Shown here: in pieces, positions 1 to 10,370 of the stretch
Numbering within the stretch: position 1 is the stretch's first letter
How the letters are laid out: each line of letters begins with the position of its first letter
Source of the DNA: Lepus europaeus
Lineage: Eukaryota > Chordata > Mammalia > Lagomorpha > Leporidae
Length of the DNA: 64,000 nucleotides
Reading direction: 5' to 3'
Assembly (NCBI RefSeq): GCF_033115175.1
Contig: NC_084834.1
Location: 10,327,294-10,391,293, forward strand
The notes under the pieces: model-generated
Told to the model about the DNA's origin: nothing
Seen by the model: only the letters and a program-made list of their open reading frames with translations
The model's database searches: none
Translations under genes and position numbers: made by a program

Positions 1-687
1 TACCTGATGGGAAGCATATGTTCTAGCTTGAGCACAGGCAGCAAATTCTAACAGGGACATTGTTGCTGCAGGGACGTGTGCCATTCTGCTGTCACGTGTT
101 CACCAAAGACTCTTCCTGAAGGCTGAGGTTAGGAAATTTTCCTCCAGGAGTTCAGCCACTGATAACTGGCAAGATTTCCTGTATTCCCGCTTTAAGGATA
201 CAATTGATACACTCAACTAAGTGGGTTGGAATGCCTGGCTCTGGCAAAACCCAACCATGATAGGACTCTGAAAATGCTCTTAGTAAGTCAAAGATGAATT
301 ACAGTCAACAAAGAGGATGTAAGTTTAATTAGCACCAGGGACCCAAACCATGTTCTCATCAACTGAGGGAGCTTTCAGCCCAGATGCTCCAGGTAGCACC
401 TCCCCCACTGCACCTCACAACACACATGCAAGGCCTGTACTACTTCAGTGCCATGGCTGATTCTGAAATAGGACTCGGATGCTTGCAGCTCTGTATTCAC
501 CCCGAGTGGTAGGAGCGATTCCACTGACTCTAAAAATGGCCACTGAGCAAGGAAGCATGAAGTTAATGGGGACACGTACTTAAGGATCCTGCTGCCTTAG
601 ACAAATTCCATGACTGAGCTGTCTGTGCCTACCATGAACATAAAGCAGTTATGCATCCTGTGGCTGCCAAGCTGCGGGGAAAGACTC
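1..687. other. Unique non-coding DNA
   Basis: No SINE, L1, RNA gene or convincing coding frame is visible here. Base composition is moderate and the open frames are short with no recognisable domain. It ends at the TSD of the first C-SINE. Confidence 0.6.
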
Positions 688-701
688 AAAAGTGCATTAA
701 G

Positions 702-1011
702 GGCTGGTGCCTTGGCTCACTAGGCTAATCCTCTACCATGTGGCTCCAGCACACCGGGTTCTAGTCCCGGTCGGGGCGCCGATTTTGTCCCGGTTGCCCC
801 TCTTCCAGGCCAGCTCTCTGCTGTGGCCCGAGAGTGCAGTGGAGGATGGCCCAAGTGCTTGGGCCCTGCACCCCATGGGAGACCAGGAGAAGCACCTGGC
901 TCCTGCCTTCGGATCAGCGCAGTGTGCTGGCCAACAGCAAAGGAAGACCTTTCTCTCTGTCTCTCTCTCACTGTCCACTCTGCCTGTCAAGAAAAAAAAA
1001 AAAAGAAAAGA
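702..1011 (+). repeat. C-SINE, full length, young type
   Basis: A tRNA-derived lagomorph SINE mobilised in trans by L1. It begins GGGCTGGTGCCTTGGCTCAC, has the B box GGTTCTAGTCCCGG, the GGATGGCCCAAGTGCTTGGG core, a CT-rich stretch and the CTGTCAAGAAAA tail. A 14-bp target-site duplication AAAAGTGCATTAAG lies at 688-701 and 1012-1025. The open frames in this interval on both strands are SINE translations, not genes. Confidence 0.95.
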
Positions 1012-1025
1012 AAAAGTGCATTAAG

Positions 1026-2174
1026 GACAGCAGTGTTGTGGATTTCAGAAATTTCTCCTTTTAAGATTGAATTCATAAAGAAATAGAAAATTTCAGCTCA
1101 CATTATAACCCAAAGTGTCCTTGAGATTTGACTTTTTATTGTGGGTTGATGATTTTGCTGAAATATAGCTGAGCTACCTTTAAAAGAAATACGTAAAACT
1201 ATTGTTTTGGTCTGAGAAATGTAGGTATCTAAGAGCAGATGTTTTCAAGTTAAAGAGGGCATTTAAGTAGTCTGTTCAATTTATTGGGTCATAATGTTCA
1301 CCTGTTACATTTGTGGATAATAGAGATTCACCAAGCACCCCACTTCATTCTGATAAAACTGGTTTTGGAAATAGTACACGGGGGAATCCCAGCGAGGCTC
1401 ACTGGATGAGACCTGGCTGCCTTCAGTGTTTTATTGAACTTACCAACTTGAAGTTTCCCTTTAAAAGTACAAATCATAACTTTCAAGATTCTCCTACCTC
1501 TTAGGTTCCTGTTGCTGCACATCAAAAATCAAGGTGAAATCCTACTCCATTCTGTGAACTTTAAGGTATGAATCAATTCTCACGTTGGAGAGAATCCAGG
1601 ACACTGAATACCACTTTATAGAGGACACTCCATTTTCTTTACAATTGCACTATCTCAGCTACAAGTAAACTTAGCCCTTACCTCAGTGCATTTGAGAAAT
1701 CACCTATCAGCTTCTTTATCATGCTTTCTGGGATCATAGATGTTTTGTAATCATGTTCTTTGAGAAAACTTTTCATACTCTCTTGTCAAGCTCCTACACA
1801 CAAATGCCAAAATCCCCAATTTCCCTGGGAGGTGTTTCCATTAATACTAAATTTGCATGGCTCCCTGTCCTCTCACTGTTTACCCTGTCCATGCCTGTTG
1901 TGTTTTTTTTTTTTTTGTACATGGCCTTTGTTTTCGAATTCAAAAAGTACAAAGAAGTACAAAGTATTTTCATTTAAGCCTGTTTCAATTTTTTTTTTTG
2001 TCTCCAGGGCTGTACTTCTCTCCTATAATACTTTTCCTTGGCATCTGGGGTTCCACAGCTTCCTCTGAACTTCTTGGGAAAATGTTGATACATTTGCATA
2101 ATTGATAAATAAAATTATGAAAACAAATTTTCACCATTCTCATAGCCAAATTAAATTTGCAACTGGATGGTAAC

Positions 2175-2177
<3 letters not shown>
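1026..2177. other. Unique AT-rich non-coding DNA
   Basis: No repeat family is recognised apart from short T-runs near 1903 and 1990. Open frames are under about 100 codons, low in complexity and give no family match. Confidence 0.55.
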
Positions 2178-2215
<38 letters not shown>

Positions 2216-2220
2216 TATAT
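2178..2220. repeat. (TA)n microsatellite
   Basis: About 43 bp of alternating T and A with one ATAC interruption near 2209. Likely length-variable between individuals. Confidence 0.95.
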
Positions 2221-4108
2221 GCCAAACAAATAGACAAGTTATAGATCTGTACAAACTTCAGCACCGTGTCCTTCCCTTTCATATTTCTCCATTGTTAAGC
2301 TTCAGTCTGCCAGGAAATAATAACAGGACTCTATTATTTCTTAATTCTCATCTGTTTAGCTATTCCTGTATTCCTGATTTCTTTATTTTAGTTCATTTGG
2401 CTTCCATTTCAGAAGAACTTGTTCTGTACTACATGGTAAAAAAAAAAATCAACAAAAGAAAACAAACAGAAACAAAAAGCCTTCTATCCAATAGATTTAC
2501 ATTGAAAATATTAATGGAATATTATAATTTTATTAAATTATAAAGTTATATTTGAATAATATTGTAAACGAATATTATATTTTGAAGACTGATGAGGAAT
2601 ATATTAAACCCCTCCAGTTTTCTTAATTTCATGATATAAATGGAGCTCACATTTGCTTCCAAGTTATGTAATATTTGTGAAACTTGTTTCAAGGCTTTCC
2701 GCAGTGAAGATACTCAACAAATGGTAGCTATTATCATTACATGAATTTGCCTTTGGTGTATTGGGAAAAAAAAAAACTGCATTTGTAGCTTCAGCAAATT
2801 AAGTGATGACAAGTCATTGAGACACAGGAAAAGTGATTCACTAAGTAATCAAGTTTTGTCATCTAATCCACATAAAAGCCAGGGCATGTTTCAGTTCTCA
2901 GCAGACTATCAAAGTGTTAATTTATCTGCACTTAGCATTGCTTCTCATCAGCTGTGCTAAGAAAACCCACATTGGAGGTGTATCCTGTTACATAGGAATA
3001 ACTAAAACCTGAGTCTGCCTGCTGATGTCTATTTCAGTATGTCCCAGACCTGATCCAGGCCACAGCATTCTGATTTGGTAGGAAAATTGCTTCCTGTACA
3101 ATGAAGAAGAGGAAGAGGGTGAATTCCTTCTTAGTAAAGATGATGACTTCCTGACACATTCATGACTGTCCATCTGAGGGCCTTCTTGCTGGGTCACCTG
3201 AGGGGCAGGGACCAAGTGCCAGGAAGTTCCAGGAGCGGTTGTCAGCCAGTCCCCAGTGGGAGTAAGAAGATGCACCTATCCCAGTTCTGTCACCACTGGT
3301 CAGAGCTGAGCCACACAGGCCTCTCATGGTGCCCCACGTGTTCAAGCATGACTGTGCTCTACAGGGTTAAGTGCGAGGACACTGCCTGGAGTGATTTTCT
3401 TAGCTTCTGTATCTTACCTCCCACATACATTCCTCGAGCGCCAATCCTTACTCAAGGTTCATTTCTGGGGGAACTGAGCCCAAGAAAATTAGTACATACT
3501 CTGGGCAGTACAGAGTGGTTGTATTGCATTTAAAGAAAATGTTTTTATGATGCCCCATATTTGTAAACAGAGGCTAAGAAGTTTCCTTTTTGTATTTAGT
3601 GTCATGTGCTAGATAGTCATATCTCTTGCATCTAATTATCCTTACATGTTTATAAATGTTTTTATAAACGTTCCCTGTATATTTAAATGAGCTTAACTCA
3701 AATGTTTAATTTTATGAGTTTCTGTTAGTAAAATCCCTATCAAAATTTGAAGCTATTATGGAAATCTACATTTGAAATTTTAACTCCATTTTTTTATCAT
3801 TATGGTTTGGGGTTATGTCTTTTGTATGCCAACTTAGAGAATATATATACTAGTGAAGGAATCCAAAAATCACGATATTGAGAGAATTTTGTCCCACCAT
3901 GAAATTTTTAAACATTTTTCTTTAAATAAAATATGCTTTTGTATTTATTAGGTAATTTAACTTATTTTCCCTTTAGAAATTGAATTATGTAAACTAAATC
4001 TTTTTAAAAAAAGAAATTGAACTATGTACTTTGTCCAAATAGGAAATGAGTTGACACAAACTTTTCAACATTTCAAAGGCATATGATGGTAAAACCTTTT
4101 TATTTAAC
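2221..4108. other. Mostly unique DNA
   Basis: AT-rich DNA with no supported gene. A faint MIR-like stretch is listed separately at 2660-2745. The part at 3160-3520 is more GC-rich and has a 123-codon frame with no recognisable domain; I do not call it a gene. Confidence 0.5.
2660..2745 (+). repeat. Possible MIR fragment
   Basis: The run around CAGTGAAGATACTCAACAAA followed by TGGTAGCTATTATCATTA resembles the distal part of MIR (a tRNA-derived ancient mammalian SINE), whose consensus has CAGTGCCTGGCACATAGTAAGTGCTCAATAAATG then a TTATTATT run. Diverged, so the call is tentative. Confidence 0.4.
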
Positions 4109-4410
4109 TTTTTTTTTTTTAAGATTTACTTAGTTATTTGAAAGGCAGAGTTGCAGACAGAGAAAAGGAGAGACAGAGAGAGGTCTTTCATCCACTGGTA
4201 TACTCCCCCAAAGGCCGTAACAAAGCCAGGAGCCAAGAGCTTCCTCTGGGTTCCCCACACGGGTGCAGGGGCCCAAGCACTTGAGCCATCTTCCACAGCT
4301 TCCCCAGGCCATCAAGAGGGAGATGAAGAGGAGCAGCTGGGACTCGAACTGGTGCCCATATGGGATACCCGCACCGCAGGCAGAGCCTACTATGCCACTG
4401 CACCGGCCCG
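4109..4410 (-). repeat. C-SINE, antisense
   Basis: Reads T-run, AAGATTTACTTAGTTATTTGAAAG, GA-rich tract, TCCACTGGT, then the inverted core CAAGCACTTGAGCCATCTTCC, and ends at CCACTGCACCGGCCC. It therefore lies head-right on the minus strand and is full length. The next C-SINE starts only about 15 bp further on. Confidence 0.92.
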
Positions 4411-4424
4411 TTTTAATTTATCTT

Positions 4425-4812
4425 TTAAAGATTTTTTTGTTGTTGTTTTGTTGTTTGTTTGTTTTAAAAGCAGGATAGCAGGGTGGGTTGAGGGAGAGAG
4501 AGAGAGAGAGAGAGGCAGAGACAGAGTCAGAGACAGAGACAGACAGATCTTCTATTTGCTGGTTCACTCCCCAAACACCCACAACAGCCAGGGTTGGACC
4601 AGGCTAAAGCAGGAAACAGAAATTCCATCCTGGTCTCCCACATGAGTGTCAGGACCCCAAGCACTTAGGTCATCATCTGCTGCCTCCTAGGAGCATTAAT
4701 TAGCAGACAACTGGATCAAAAATACTGAGCAGCCAGCACTCCGACCTGCACTTTGATATGGGATGCAGAGGTCCCTTGTGGGAGTATTCTTACTGCACCC
4801 CAATACCTGCAC
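4425..4812 (-). repeat. C-SINE, antisense, diverged
   Basis: An older copy in the same orientation as its left neighbour. It has a TTTAAAGATTTTTTTG tail, a (GA)n and GACAGA block at 4490-4550, the inverted CCAAGCACTTAGGTCATC core, GATATGGGATGC and a degraded head near 4800. The tail has gained GTT-rich slippage (4438-4462). Confidence 0.85.
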
Positions 4813-5439
4813 CTTCTTTCACTTTTAATTAACATATAATAATAGTACAAATGCACATAATCTTGGGAGAGATTTAGAAAAATATTGTTTAGGCTGCTTC
4901 TCTAAATAACGAAATTTGAAATAATTTTAAGGTATTTTACTCAATTAGTCAATCATTTTTTGACTTTAAAATATACTATATTATTGATGCATAGTTCAAG
5001 CACCATAAAACTCCTGTTTTAAATACCTTACAAATAATTAAGCATAGGTGTGCCTTGTTTTGGCACTATCTGGATTAATTCCTACTATAGAACAATCTAC
5101 TCAAAAGGCATTTTCATGATAAAATAAGGTCTCATTAATGGTAGAAGGGAATCCAAGTTTGAGTCTGGAGGCTCAGTCTAAGGGGTTGAATCTGGATGCC
5201 ATGGTTAGGTTCCGTTGATCTGCAACTGAGACCTTGCCATGTGCCACAGAGTTGCCTGCCACACAAAGTTGCTTATTCCAAAATATCTCATTTTAGTGTT
5301 GATCCCATCCAATGGCAGGTCCCATTGATTGTATATAGCCTGTCTATATCAGCAAACTGTCTCCTTTTTCCTGCCCCCAGTACTACCACCCTAAGAGTTA
5401 GAAACTTCTGCTCAGAAAACAGTTTCACAAGGATTTGAT
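4813..5439. other. Unique AT-rich DNA
   Basis: No family recognised and no supported coding frame. Confidence 0.5.
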
Positions 5440-5902
5440 GTCTCTGCCATCCGTTCTCTGGAGAGCAGCTCGAATGTCACTTTTTCAAGGTCTCAATGGT
5501 TTTCTATCCCTCTAAGCCTCGCATACAACTGCCCTCCTTAGGATTGCAATGCACTAAGTGATCCATGCTAACCTCGGCAATCGCATGTTCCACCTCTCCC
5601 CTCCTCATCTATGGTTTTCTTATTTTCTGCTTGCACCTTGTTTCTACCTGCCTTAAATCCTTTGCTCTGATGTTGCATCTCCCTGGAGTGTTCTGTTTCC
5701 TTGGCACATGGAGCCCTTGTTACCAGTTAGCTCTTAACCTAAATGCTAAGCTAAAACAAGAGGGCAAACCCTGCCTGACTCCTGAATCTAAAGTGGCCAG
5801 AAGTCACTCATCAAACCATTATTCAATTTTGTTGTTCTGCAAGTGATTTATTACCATTTGATAATTTTCTGATTATCACTTAATGTTTATTATCCTTCTA
5901 AA
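5440..5902 (+). repeat. L2-type LINE 3' relic, left part
   Basis: The text CTCCCTGGAGTGTTCTGTTTCC (5681 on) and GACTCCTGAATCTAAAGTGGCC with the following GTCACTCATCAAACCATTATT parallels the L2 3' region (consensus-like CTGCCTGGAACGCTCTTCCC and TGACCACCCTATCTAAAGTAGC). The first 200 bp (5440-5640) are a weaker match. The relic is interrupted by a C-SINE and resumes at 6179. Confidence 0.7.
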
Positions 5903-6178
5903 AAGTTTTATTTTTATTTTTATTTGAAATGCAGAGAGACAAGAGAAGGATCTTCCATCTCTTGGTTGGTTCACTTCCCAGTGCTCACAAGCCAGGGTGA
6001 AGGTGTGAACCAGGAACTGCACCCGGTCTCCTACACAGGTGGCAGAGACCCCAGGACCCTGTTACCTCCCAGGGTGTGCATTAGCAGGAAGGGAGATTGG
6101 AAGTGAAGGTCCTGGGACTCACTCCAGGCACTCTGATATGGGGCACAAGGTCTTAACTGCTGTGCCATTCGCCCACTC
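5903..6178 (-). repeat. C-SINE, antisense, inside L2
   Basis: TTTTATTTTTATTTTTATTTGAAATGCAGAGAGAC is the inverted tail. GATCTTCCATC and the inverted middle follow, ending near ACTGCTGTGCCATTCGCCC. It is diverged, and it splits a continuous L2-like sequence. Confidence 0.82.
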
Positions 6179-6275
6179 CACAATGCGCTTATTTGCTCTC
6201 TCCCTCAACCAGGACACGCACTCTGTGAAGGATGGGAAGTCTTCTGTCTTCCATCACTGTATTCCCAGCATCTAA
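6179..6275 (+). repeat. L2-type LINE 3' relic, right part
   Basis: Continues the L2 text after the SINE: TTTGCTCTCTCCCTCAACCAG, CTCTGTGAAGGATGGGAAG, then TGTATTCCCAGCATCTAAGG. This parallels L2's TGTCTGTCTCCCCCACTAGA, GAGGGCAGGGAC and TGTATCCCCAGCGCCTAG. Confidence 0.75.
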
Positions 6276-6677
6276 GGTCATGACTAAATTAATGGAGAAA
6301 GTAAATACACACGGAAATAAAATGAAAACAATTTATATCTGTTGGATTTTGCATAAATACTGCTGTTTTCACAGTATGTATTATGTAACAAAGATCTAAG
6401 AAGATGTGAGAGTTGAAAATACTACCATGCCTCAGCTGGAAAAGCTAAAAAAAAAAAAAAAAAAAAAAAACCCTAGGATTTAAGCAGCATACACAGTGAT
6501 AAAGACCCTTCCTATCAGCATGTTTTTCCAAGGCTAATTCTATCTTGGATTCAAATAAATGTACTAGTTAAGACTCTCCAGCTCATTTCTGAAAGAAACT
6601 GTGTTGAAAAGTCCAAAATCTGTAAAAGCAATTGGCAAAAAACCACCTCTATCCACTGCTGTAAGCCTTATAGACTG
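6276..6677. other. Unique DNA with a poly(A) run
   Basis: Contains an uninterrupted A-run at 6447-6470 with no recognisable SINE or LINE body on its left. It may be a lone retroposon tail or simple repeat expansion. Nothing else is recognised. Confidence 0.55.
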
Positions 6678-6975
6678 AGGGGCAAGCATGTGGCCTATGT
6701 GGTGACACCCAGGTCACACCTCCAGAACACCCAGATTTCTGCCCTCCCTACTCTGCTTCTGATTCCAGCTTCCTGCCAGTGTGATGCATGGGAAACAGCA
6801 GAGATGATTCAAATGGTTGAGTCTCTGCCATGAGTGTGGGAGAACCGGATTGAGTGCCAGCCTTCCAGCCCAGCCACAGCTCTTGATCACAACTGGGGAG
6901 TGAGCCTGTGGTCAGGAACCCCTCCTTCTTTATCCATTTCTCTCTTTCTGCCTTGTAAATAGAAAAAAAAATGGA
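6678..6975 (+). repeat. C-SINE, old, diverged
   Basis: GGCAAGCATGTGGCCTATGTGG head, GCTTCTGATTCCAGCTTCC, GATGATTCAAATGGTTGAGTC, GGGGAGTGAGCC, then CTCTCTTTCTGCCTTGTAAATAG and an A-run. This is the general C-SINE order with strong divergence, and it abuts an oppositely oriented copy. Confidence 0.75.
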
Positions 6976-6989
6976 AAATACTATTTTAA

Positions 6990-7300
6990 ATGATATATTT
7001 TATTTATTTATTTGAAAGGAAAAGTGATGAAGAAAGAGAAATCTTTCATCAATTTGTTCAGTCCCCATATGACCACGATGTCCCAGGCTGATCCAGGCCA
7101 AAGCTGGAAGCTGGGAACTCCATCTGGGTCTCCCGCCTGGGAGACAGGGGCCCAAGCCCAGAAGCATCTTCAACTGATTTCCCAGGCGCAGTAGCAGGGA
7201 ACTGGATGAGAAGTGGAGCCGTCAGAACCAGAACCAATGCTCTGATTCAGATGATGCGGGGGCAGCTTGACCTGCTGTGCTGCAGTGCCTCTCCTAAAAG
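6990..7300 (-). repeat. C-SINE, antisense
   Basis: Inverted tail TATTTTATTTATTTATTTGAAAGG, AATCTTTCATC, the inverted GTCTCCCGCCTGGGAGACAGG and CCCAAGCCCAGAAGCATC core, ending CTGTGCTGCAGTGCC. With the preceding copy it forms a tail-to-tail pair that could fold as an inverted repeat. Confidence 0.85.
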
Positions 7301-7924
7301 GTTCTTTAAGATTGTCTCTGCAAGGGGAAACATTGTATTTTCAAACATAAAAAGAAGCGTCCAAGCATCACCTTTTCCATCTACAGTATCGGTCATGGAG
7401 ATTTCATTGAGTGTGGAAAGCTGCAGTTGCATCCCTCTGCTTGCTGAGAGTAATTTGGTTCCCCAGACGTCTGCTAAGGCAGAAGAATTCTCCCACTGCT
7501 CACCAGAAGCCCTGGTCCATTAGCAGGTTACGGATGGCAGGAGCCAGTTTCAGTAGCTATTCCACCCGAGAGCTGATGTGTTCGCAGTGTTGCTAGCAGG
7601 GTTCAGAATCAGGGCATTATCCAAACAAATAAATGCTCCACTGACCACATTTGAAGAACGCCCCACTTCTAGGAAGGAAAGCCTGGAGCTGATGGGTTGT
7701 ATGTAGGTAAGGATGAAATAAAACCTCCCAAATTCTGGCTGAGACGTGTACTCCCTGGTATAGAAAGAAACGAAACGTGCCCGTGCAGACATTTCCAAGT
7801 TAGAATAGCATTTGCTCAGGACAAGCAGTAATGTGAATGATAACATTTGAAAAGTGTGTACAACACTAGCTGATGCCAGTGACATGTCCTTACTTGAAGT
7901 AACTGAGGTATATTTTGTGAGGTT
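7301..7924. other. Unique DNA
   Basis: No recognised repeat. A frame reads through 7206-7523 but starts inside the neighbouring SINE and has no domain signature, so it is not called. Confidence 0.5.
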
Positions 7925-7928
7925 GGAA

Positions 7929-8037
7929 GCGGCCATTGGAGGGTGAACCAACGGCAAAAGGAAGACCTTTCTCTCTGTCTCTCTCTCACTGTCCACTCTG
8001 CCTGTCAAAAATAAAAAAAATAAAAAATAAAAAAAAA
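7929..8037 (+). repeat. C-SINE, 5'-truncated
   Basis: Only the last third is present: GCGGCCATTGGAGGGTGAACCAACGGCAAAAGGAAGACC, CT tract, CTGTCCACTCTGCCTGTCAAAAATAAAA. The sequence is close to the young consensus, with a short possible TSD GGAAG at 7925-7929 and 8038-8042. This fits incomplete reverse transcription. Confidence 0.9.
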
Positions 8038-8338
8038 GGAAGTTCATGTGGGTAGTTGTAGGTATAACATCTTATTCACATTTTTTCAGGAAGGACCCAC
8101 TGTGGTGAAAGCAGGCAATGGGCATTTATGAATAGTCTGTGATTGGACATTGTAAACACTCTCCACATTTCACCAATTCAGCTATTTTTTGCTTTTCCTC
8201 CCATTCCGTAGTCATGTTTTCACTCTCTGGCTTTTTGTTCTGTTTATCCCAGAGCTATTCAAAAACGAATGAAAGGAGGTAATGCTGTAGGATTCTTCTG
8301 AAAGCCAGTGGTCAGCTTCCCCCATGACCATCCTGGGT

Positions 8339-8373
8339 TACACACACACACACACACACGCACACACACACAC
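8339..8373. repeat. (CA)n microsatellite
   Basis: About 17 CA units with one CG interruption (ACACACGCACAC) near 8360. Confidence 0.95.
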
Positions 8374-8905
8374 CATTGTATACACTTCTCTGGGACGGAG
8401 ATAGAACATCAAGTAGAATTTTCCACAATAATCATATCTGGCCTAAAGGTAAGAGCAAATTGGAAATTTGAGTCACTACTTAATACATAGTGGAAGTTTG
8501 ATATTCCTCTGTGAAGCAACATGGAGAGAACGATAGTAGTCCTGATACACAACAAACCTTTCAAGTGGATGGAGGTGTTGCTATAGAACCCCTCAAACAG
8601 GGCCCACACTCTTGGCGTGCAGAAAGCCAAATACGGACAAAGGGGTAGTGGAAGAAATTAGGAGTTTATTGCAATGTACAGAGGAAAATCAGTAAACTTG
8701 CAGGCTCGCCCAGGGCCTAGTAGTGAGGCTTCATACATACTGAAGTCGGGGCCAAGAGGGACGTGCTAAGCTTGTGTCAAACTTCTGGATGGTCTGAAGT
8801 GCTCCTGACCCTCCATAAATGGTTGCTAATAGCCTGTGCTTTACAAAATTTAAATGATGACACAGTGGACTTCAGTCAGTGGGAGGTGACACAGAAGAGA
8901 TGCTT
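8374..8905. other. Unique DNA
   Basis: No repeat family or coding frame supported. Confidence 0.5.
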
Positions 8906-8909
8906 AGGT

Positions 8910-9068
8910 TTTTAATTAATTAATTAATTTGAAAGGCAGAGTTAGAGAAATGGAAGACAGTGAGAAAAATCTTCCATCCAATGGTTCACTCCCCAGATGG
9001 GTGCAATGATTGGGCCTGGGCCAGACCCAAGTCAGGAGTCTGGAACTCTATCTGCATCTCCCAAAGGA
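8910..9068 (-). repeat. C-SINE (outer), tail half
   Basis: Inverted tail TTAATTAATTAATTAATTTGAAAGG, GAAAAATCTTCCATCC, inverted middle, up to CAAAGGACTTGAGCCATC, where a second C-SINE interrupts. The head half resumes at 9422-9530. Confidence 0.9.
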
Positions 9069-9080
9069 CTTGAGCCATCT

Positions 9081-9421
9081 TTTTTTTTTCTTTTTTAAAG
9101 ATTTATTTTATTTATTTGAAAGACAGACTTACAGAGAGAGGTAGAGACAGAGAAAGGGGTAGGTCTTCTATCCACTGGTTCACTCCCCAGATGGCCACAA
9201 CGGCCGGTGCAGCGCCGATCCAAAGCCAGGAGCCAGGAGCCTCTTCCAGGTCTCCCACACAGGTGCAAGGACCCAAGAACTTGGGCCATCTTCTACTGCT
9301 TTCCCAGGCCATAGCGGAGAGCTGGATCGGAAATGGAGCAGCCGGGACTAGAACCAGCACCCATATGGGATGCCGGCGCTTCAGGCCAGGGCGTTAACTC
9401 GCTGTGCTACAGTGCTGGCCC
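9081..9421 (-). repeat. C-SINE (inner), full length
   Basis: Complete antisense copy: T-run, AAAGATTTATTTTATTTATTTG, GA block, GGTCTTCTATCCACTGG, inverted core, head GCTACAGTGCTGGCCCC. It is flanked by the duplicated host text CTTGAGCCATCT (9069-9080 and 9422-9433), which is itself C-SINE sequence. It therefore inserted into an older C-SINE in the same orientation. Confidence 0.95.
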
Positions 9422-9530
9422 CTTGAGCCATCTTTAGCTGCTTTCTCAGGCATGTTAACAAGGAGTTGAACCAGCAGTGGAGCAGCCAGGACTGCCAATG
9501 CCCCATAAACTGTCCACCACATGCAGAACT
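9422..9530 (-). repeat. C-SINE (outer), head half
   Basis: Continues the outer copy after the inner insertion: CTTGAGCCATCTTTAGCTGC, TTTCTCAGGCATGTTAACAAGG, GAGCAGCCAGGAC. The head is degraded and fades near 9530. Confidence 0.85.
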
Positions 9531-9844
9531 AAGGAACCTACTGTCTCATGTTCAGTGGGTTCGCAACAGGTCTGAACTCAAGTCTTTTTATGCAAAGACT
9601 ATGGATGCTATTATTACCTGCCTGAATTGCACAATTGACTAGAAAGTGGAAAGGAGACTTTACTGAAGCAAGAAATCCCTATAATCATCAAAAGGTGAAT
9701 TTGTAAAATCCCATACAAAGAATAGAAAGCACAGAATGTCAGATTTTAGATTTAATAGATCATGCTGAATTTTGAAACCATGAATAGTCCATCTCACCAA
9801 ATTTGCAGCTGGATCTCTAAGGCTGTTTAGAGTCGATTCTGCGG
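9531..9844. other. Unique DNA
   Basis: No repeat recognised. A 76-codon minus frame here has no family signature. Confidence 0.5.
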
Positions 9845-10050
9845 AATAGATCCTGGATCCATATTTTCCACATTTGAATTTCAGTTTCACTCCTTGTTTA
9901 GTGATGGGACCTCAGGCAAGACATCACAACTCTCAGTGTCTTGGCTTTCTGCTTGATAGTTACACCTAAATTGTCTTATTCTGAGGCATTAACTAGATAT
10001 GTTTACAAAGCACTGAAAACAGTGCTAAGTGCTAAATATATTTTCTGCGT
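9845..10050 (+). repeat. MIR, long fragment
   Basis: Ancient mammalian SINE. TTTGAATTTCAGTTTCACTCC, GTGATGGGACCTCAGGCAAG, CTTGGCTTTCTGCTTGATAG and AGCACTGAAAACAGTGCTAAG line up in order with the MIR core (GACCTTGGGCAAGTCACTTAACC, CTCAGTTTCCTCATCTG, AGCGCTTAGCACAGTGC). Confidence 0.72.
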
Positions 10051-10059
10051 AGAGTTTAG

Positions 10060-10370
10060 CTAAGTGGCAGGCATTAGACCTAACAGTTAATACACCAGCC
10101 AGAATGCTTGCAGCTCACATAGCAGTGTCTGGATTCAGCTGTGACTCTTGGCTCCAGCTGCCTGCTAATGCAGAACCTGGGAGGTAGTGGTGATGACTCA
10201 AGTGACTGGGTTCCTGCCACCTGTATGGCAGACCTGGATTGCATTTCTGGCTCCTGGCTTTGGCTGGCTCCAATGCAGACATCTGAGGAGTAAGCCAGTG
10301 ATGGAAACACTCTCTCTCTCTCTCTCTTTCTCTCTCTCCCCCATCTGCTTGCAAAATTAATTAATTAATG
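10060..10370 (+). repeat. C-SINE, diverged
   Basis: GGCAGGCATTAGACCTAACAG head, GTCTGGATTCAGC, CTCCAGCTGCCTGCTAATGC, GATGACTCAAGTGACTGGG, GAGGAGTAAGCCAGTGATGG, (TC)n at 10311-10338, then AAAATTAATTAATTAATG. The order is correct and divergence is high. Confidence 0.82.

Noticed and set aside
702..780. tRNA gene (A and B boxes)
   Set aside because: The boxes belong to the tRNA-derived head of the C-SINE; no cloverleaf or anticodon arm can be drawn.
704..1086. Open frames of 76-105 codons on both strands
   Set aside because: They lie wholly in a C-SINE, and the same peptides recur at 13.5, 25.2, 32.8, 35.6, 36.3, 57.1 and 60.4 kb, as expected for repeat translations.
2157..2543. 128-codon frame
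   Set aside because: Its Tyr-Ile repeat is the (TA)n microsatellite in translation; no gene signal.
4151..4645. 164-codon plus frame
   Set aside because: Runs through two adjacent antisense C-SINEs.
7550..8047. 165-codon minus frame starting in a truncated SINE
   Set aside because: The start codon is in the SINE A-tail and low-complexity Phe/Leu follows; the remainder has no domain and no splice or promoter support.
8339..8373. Possible CRISPR-like short repeats
   Set aside because: CA dinucleotide repeat in a mammalian genome; no spaced direct repeats anywhere.
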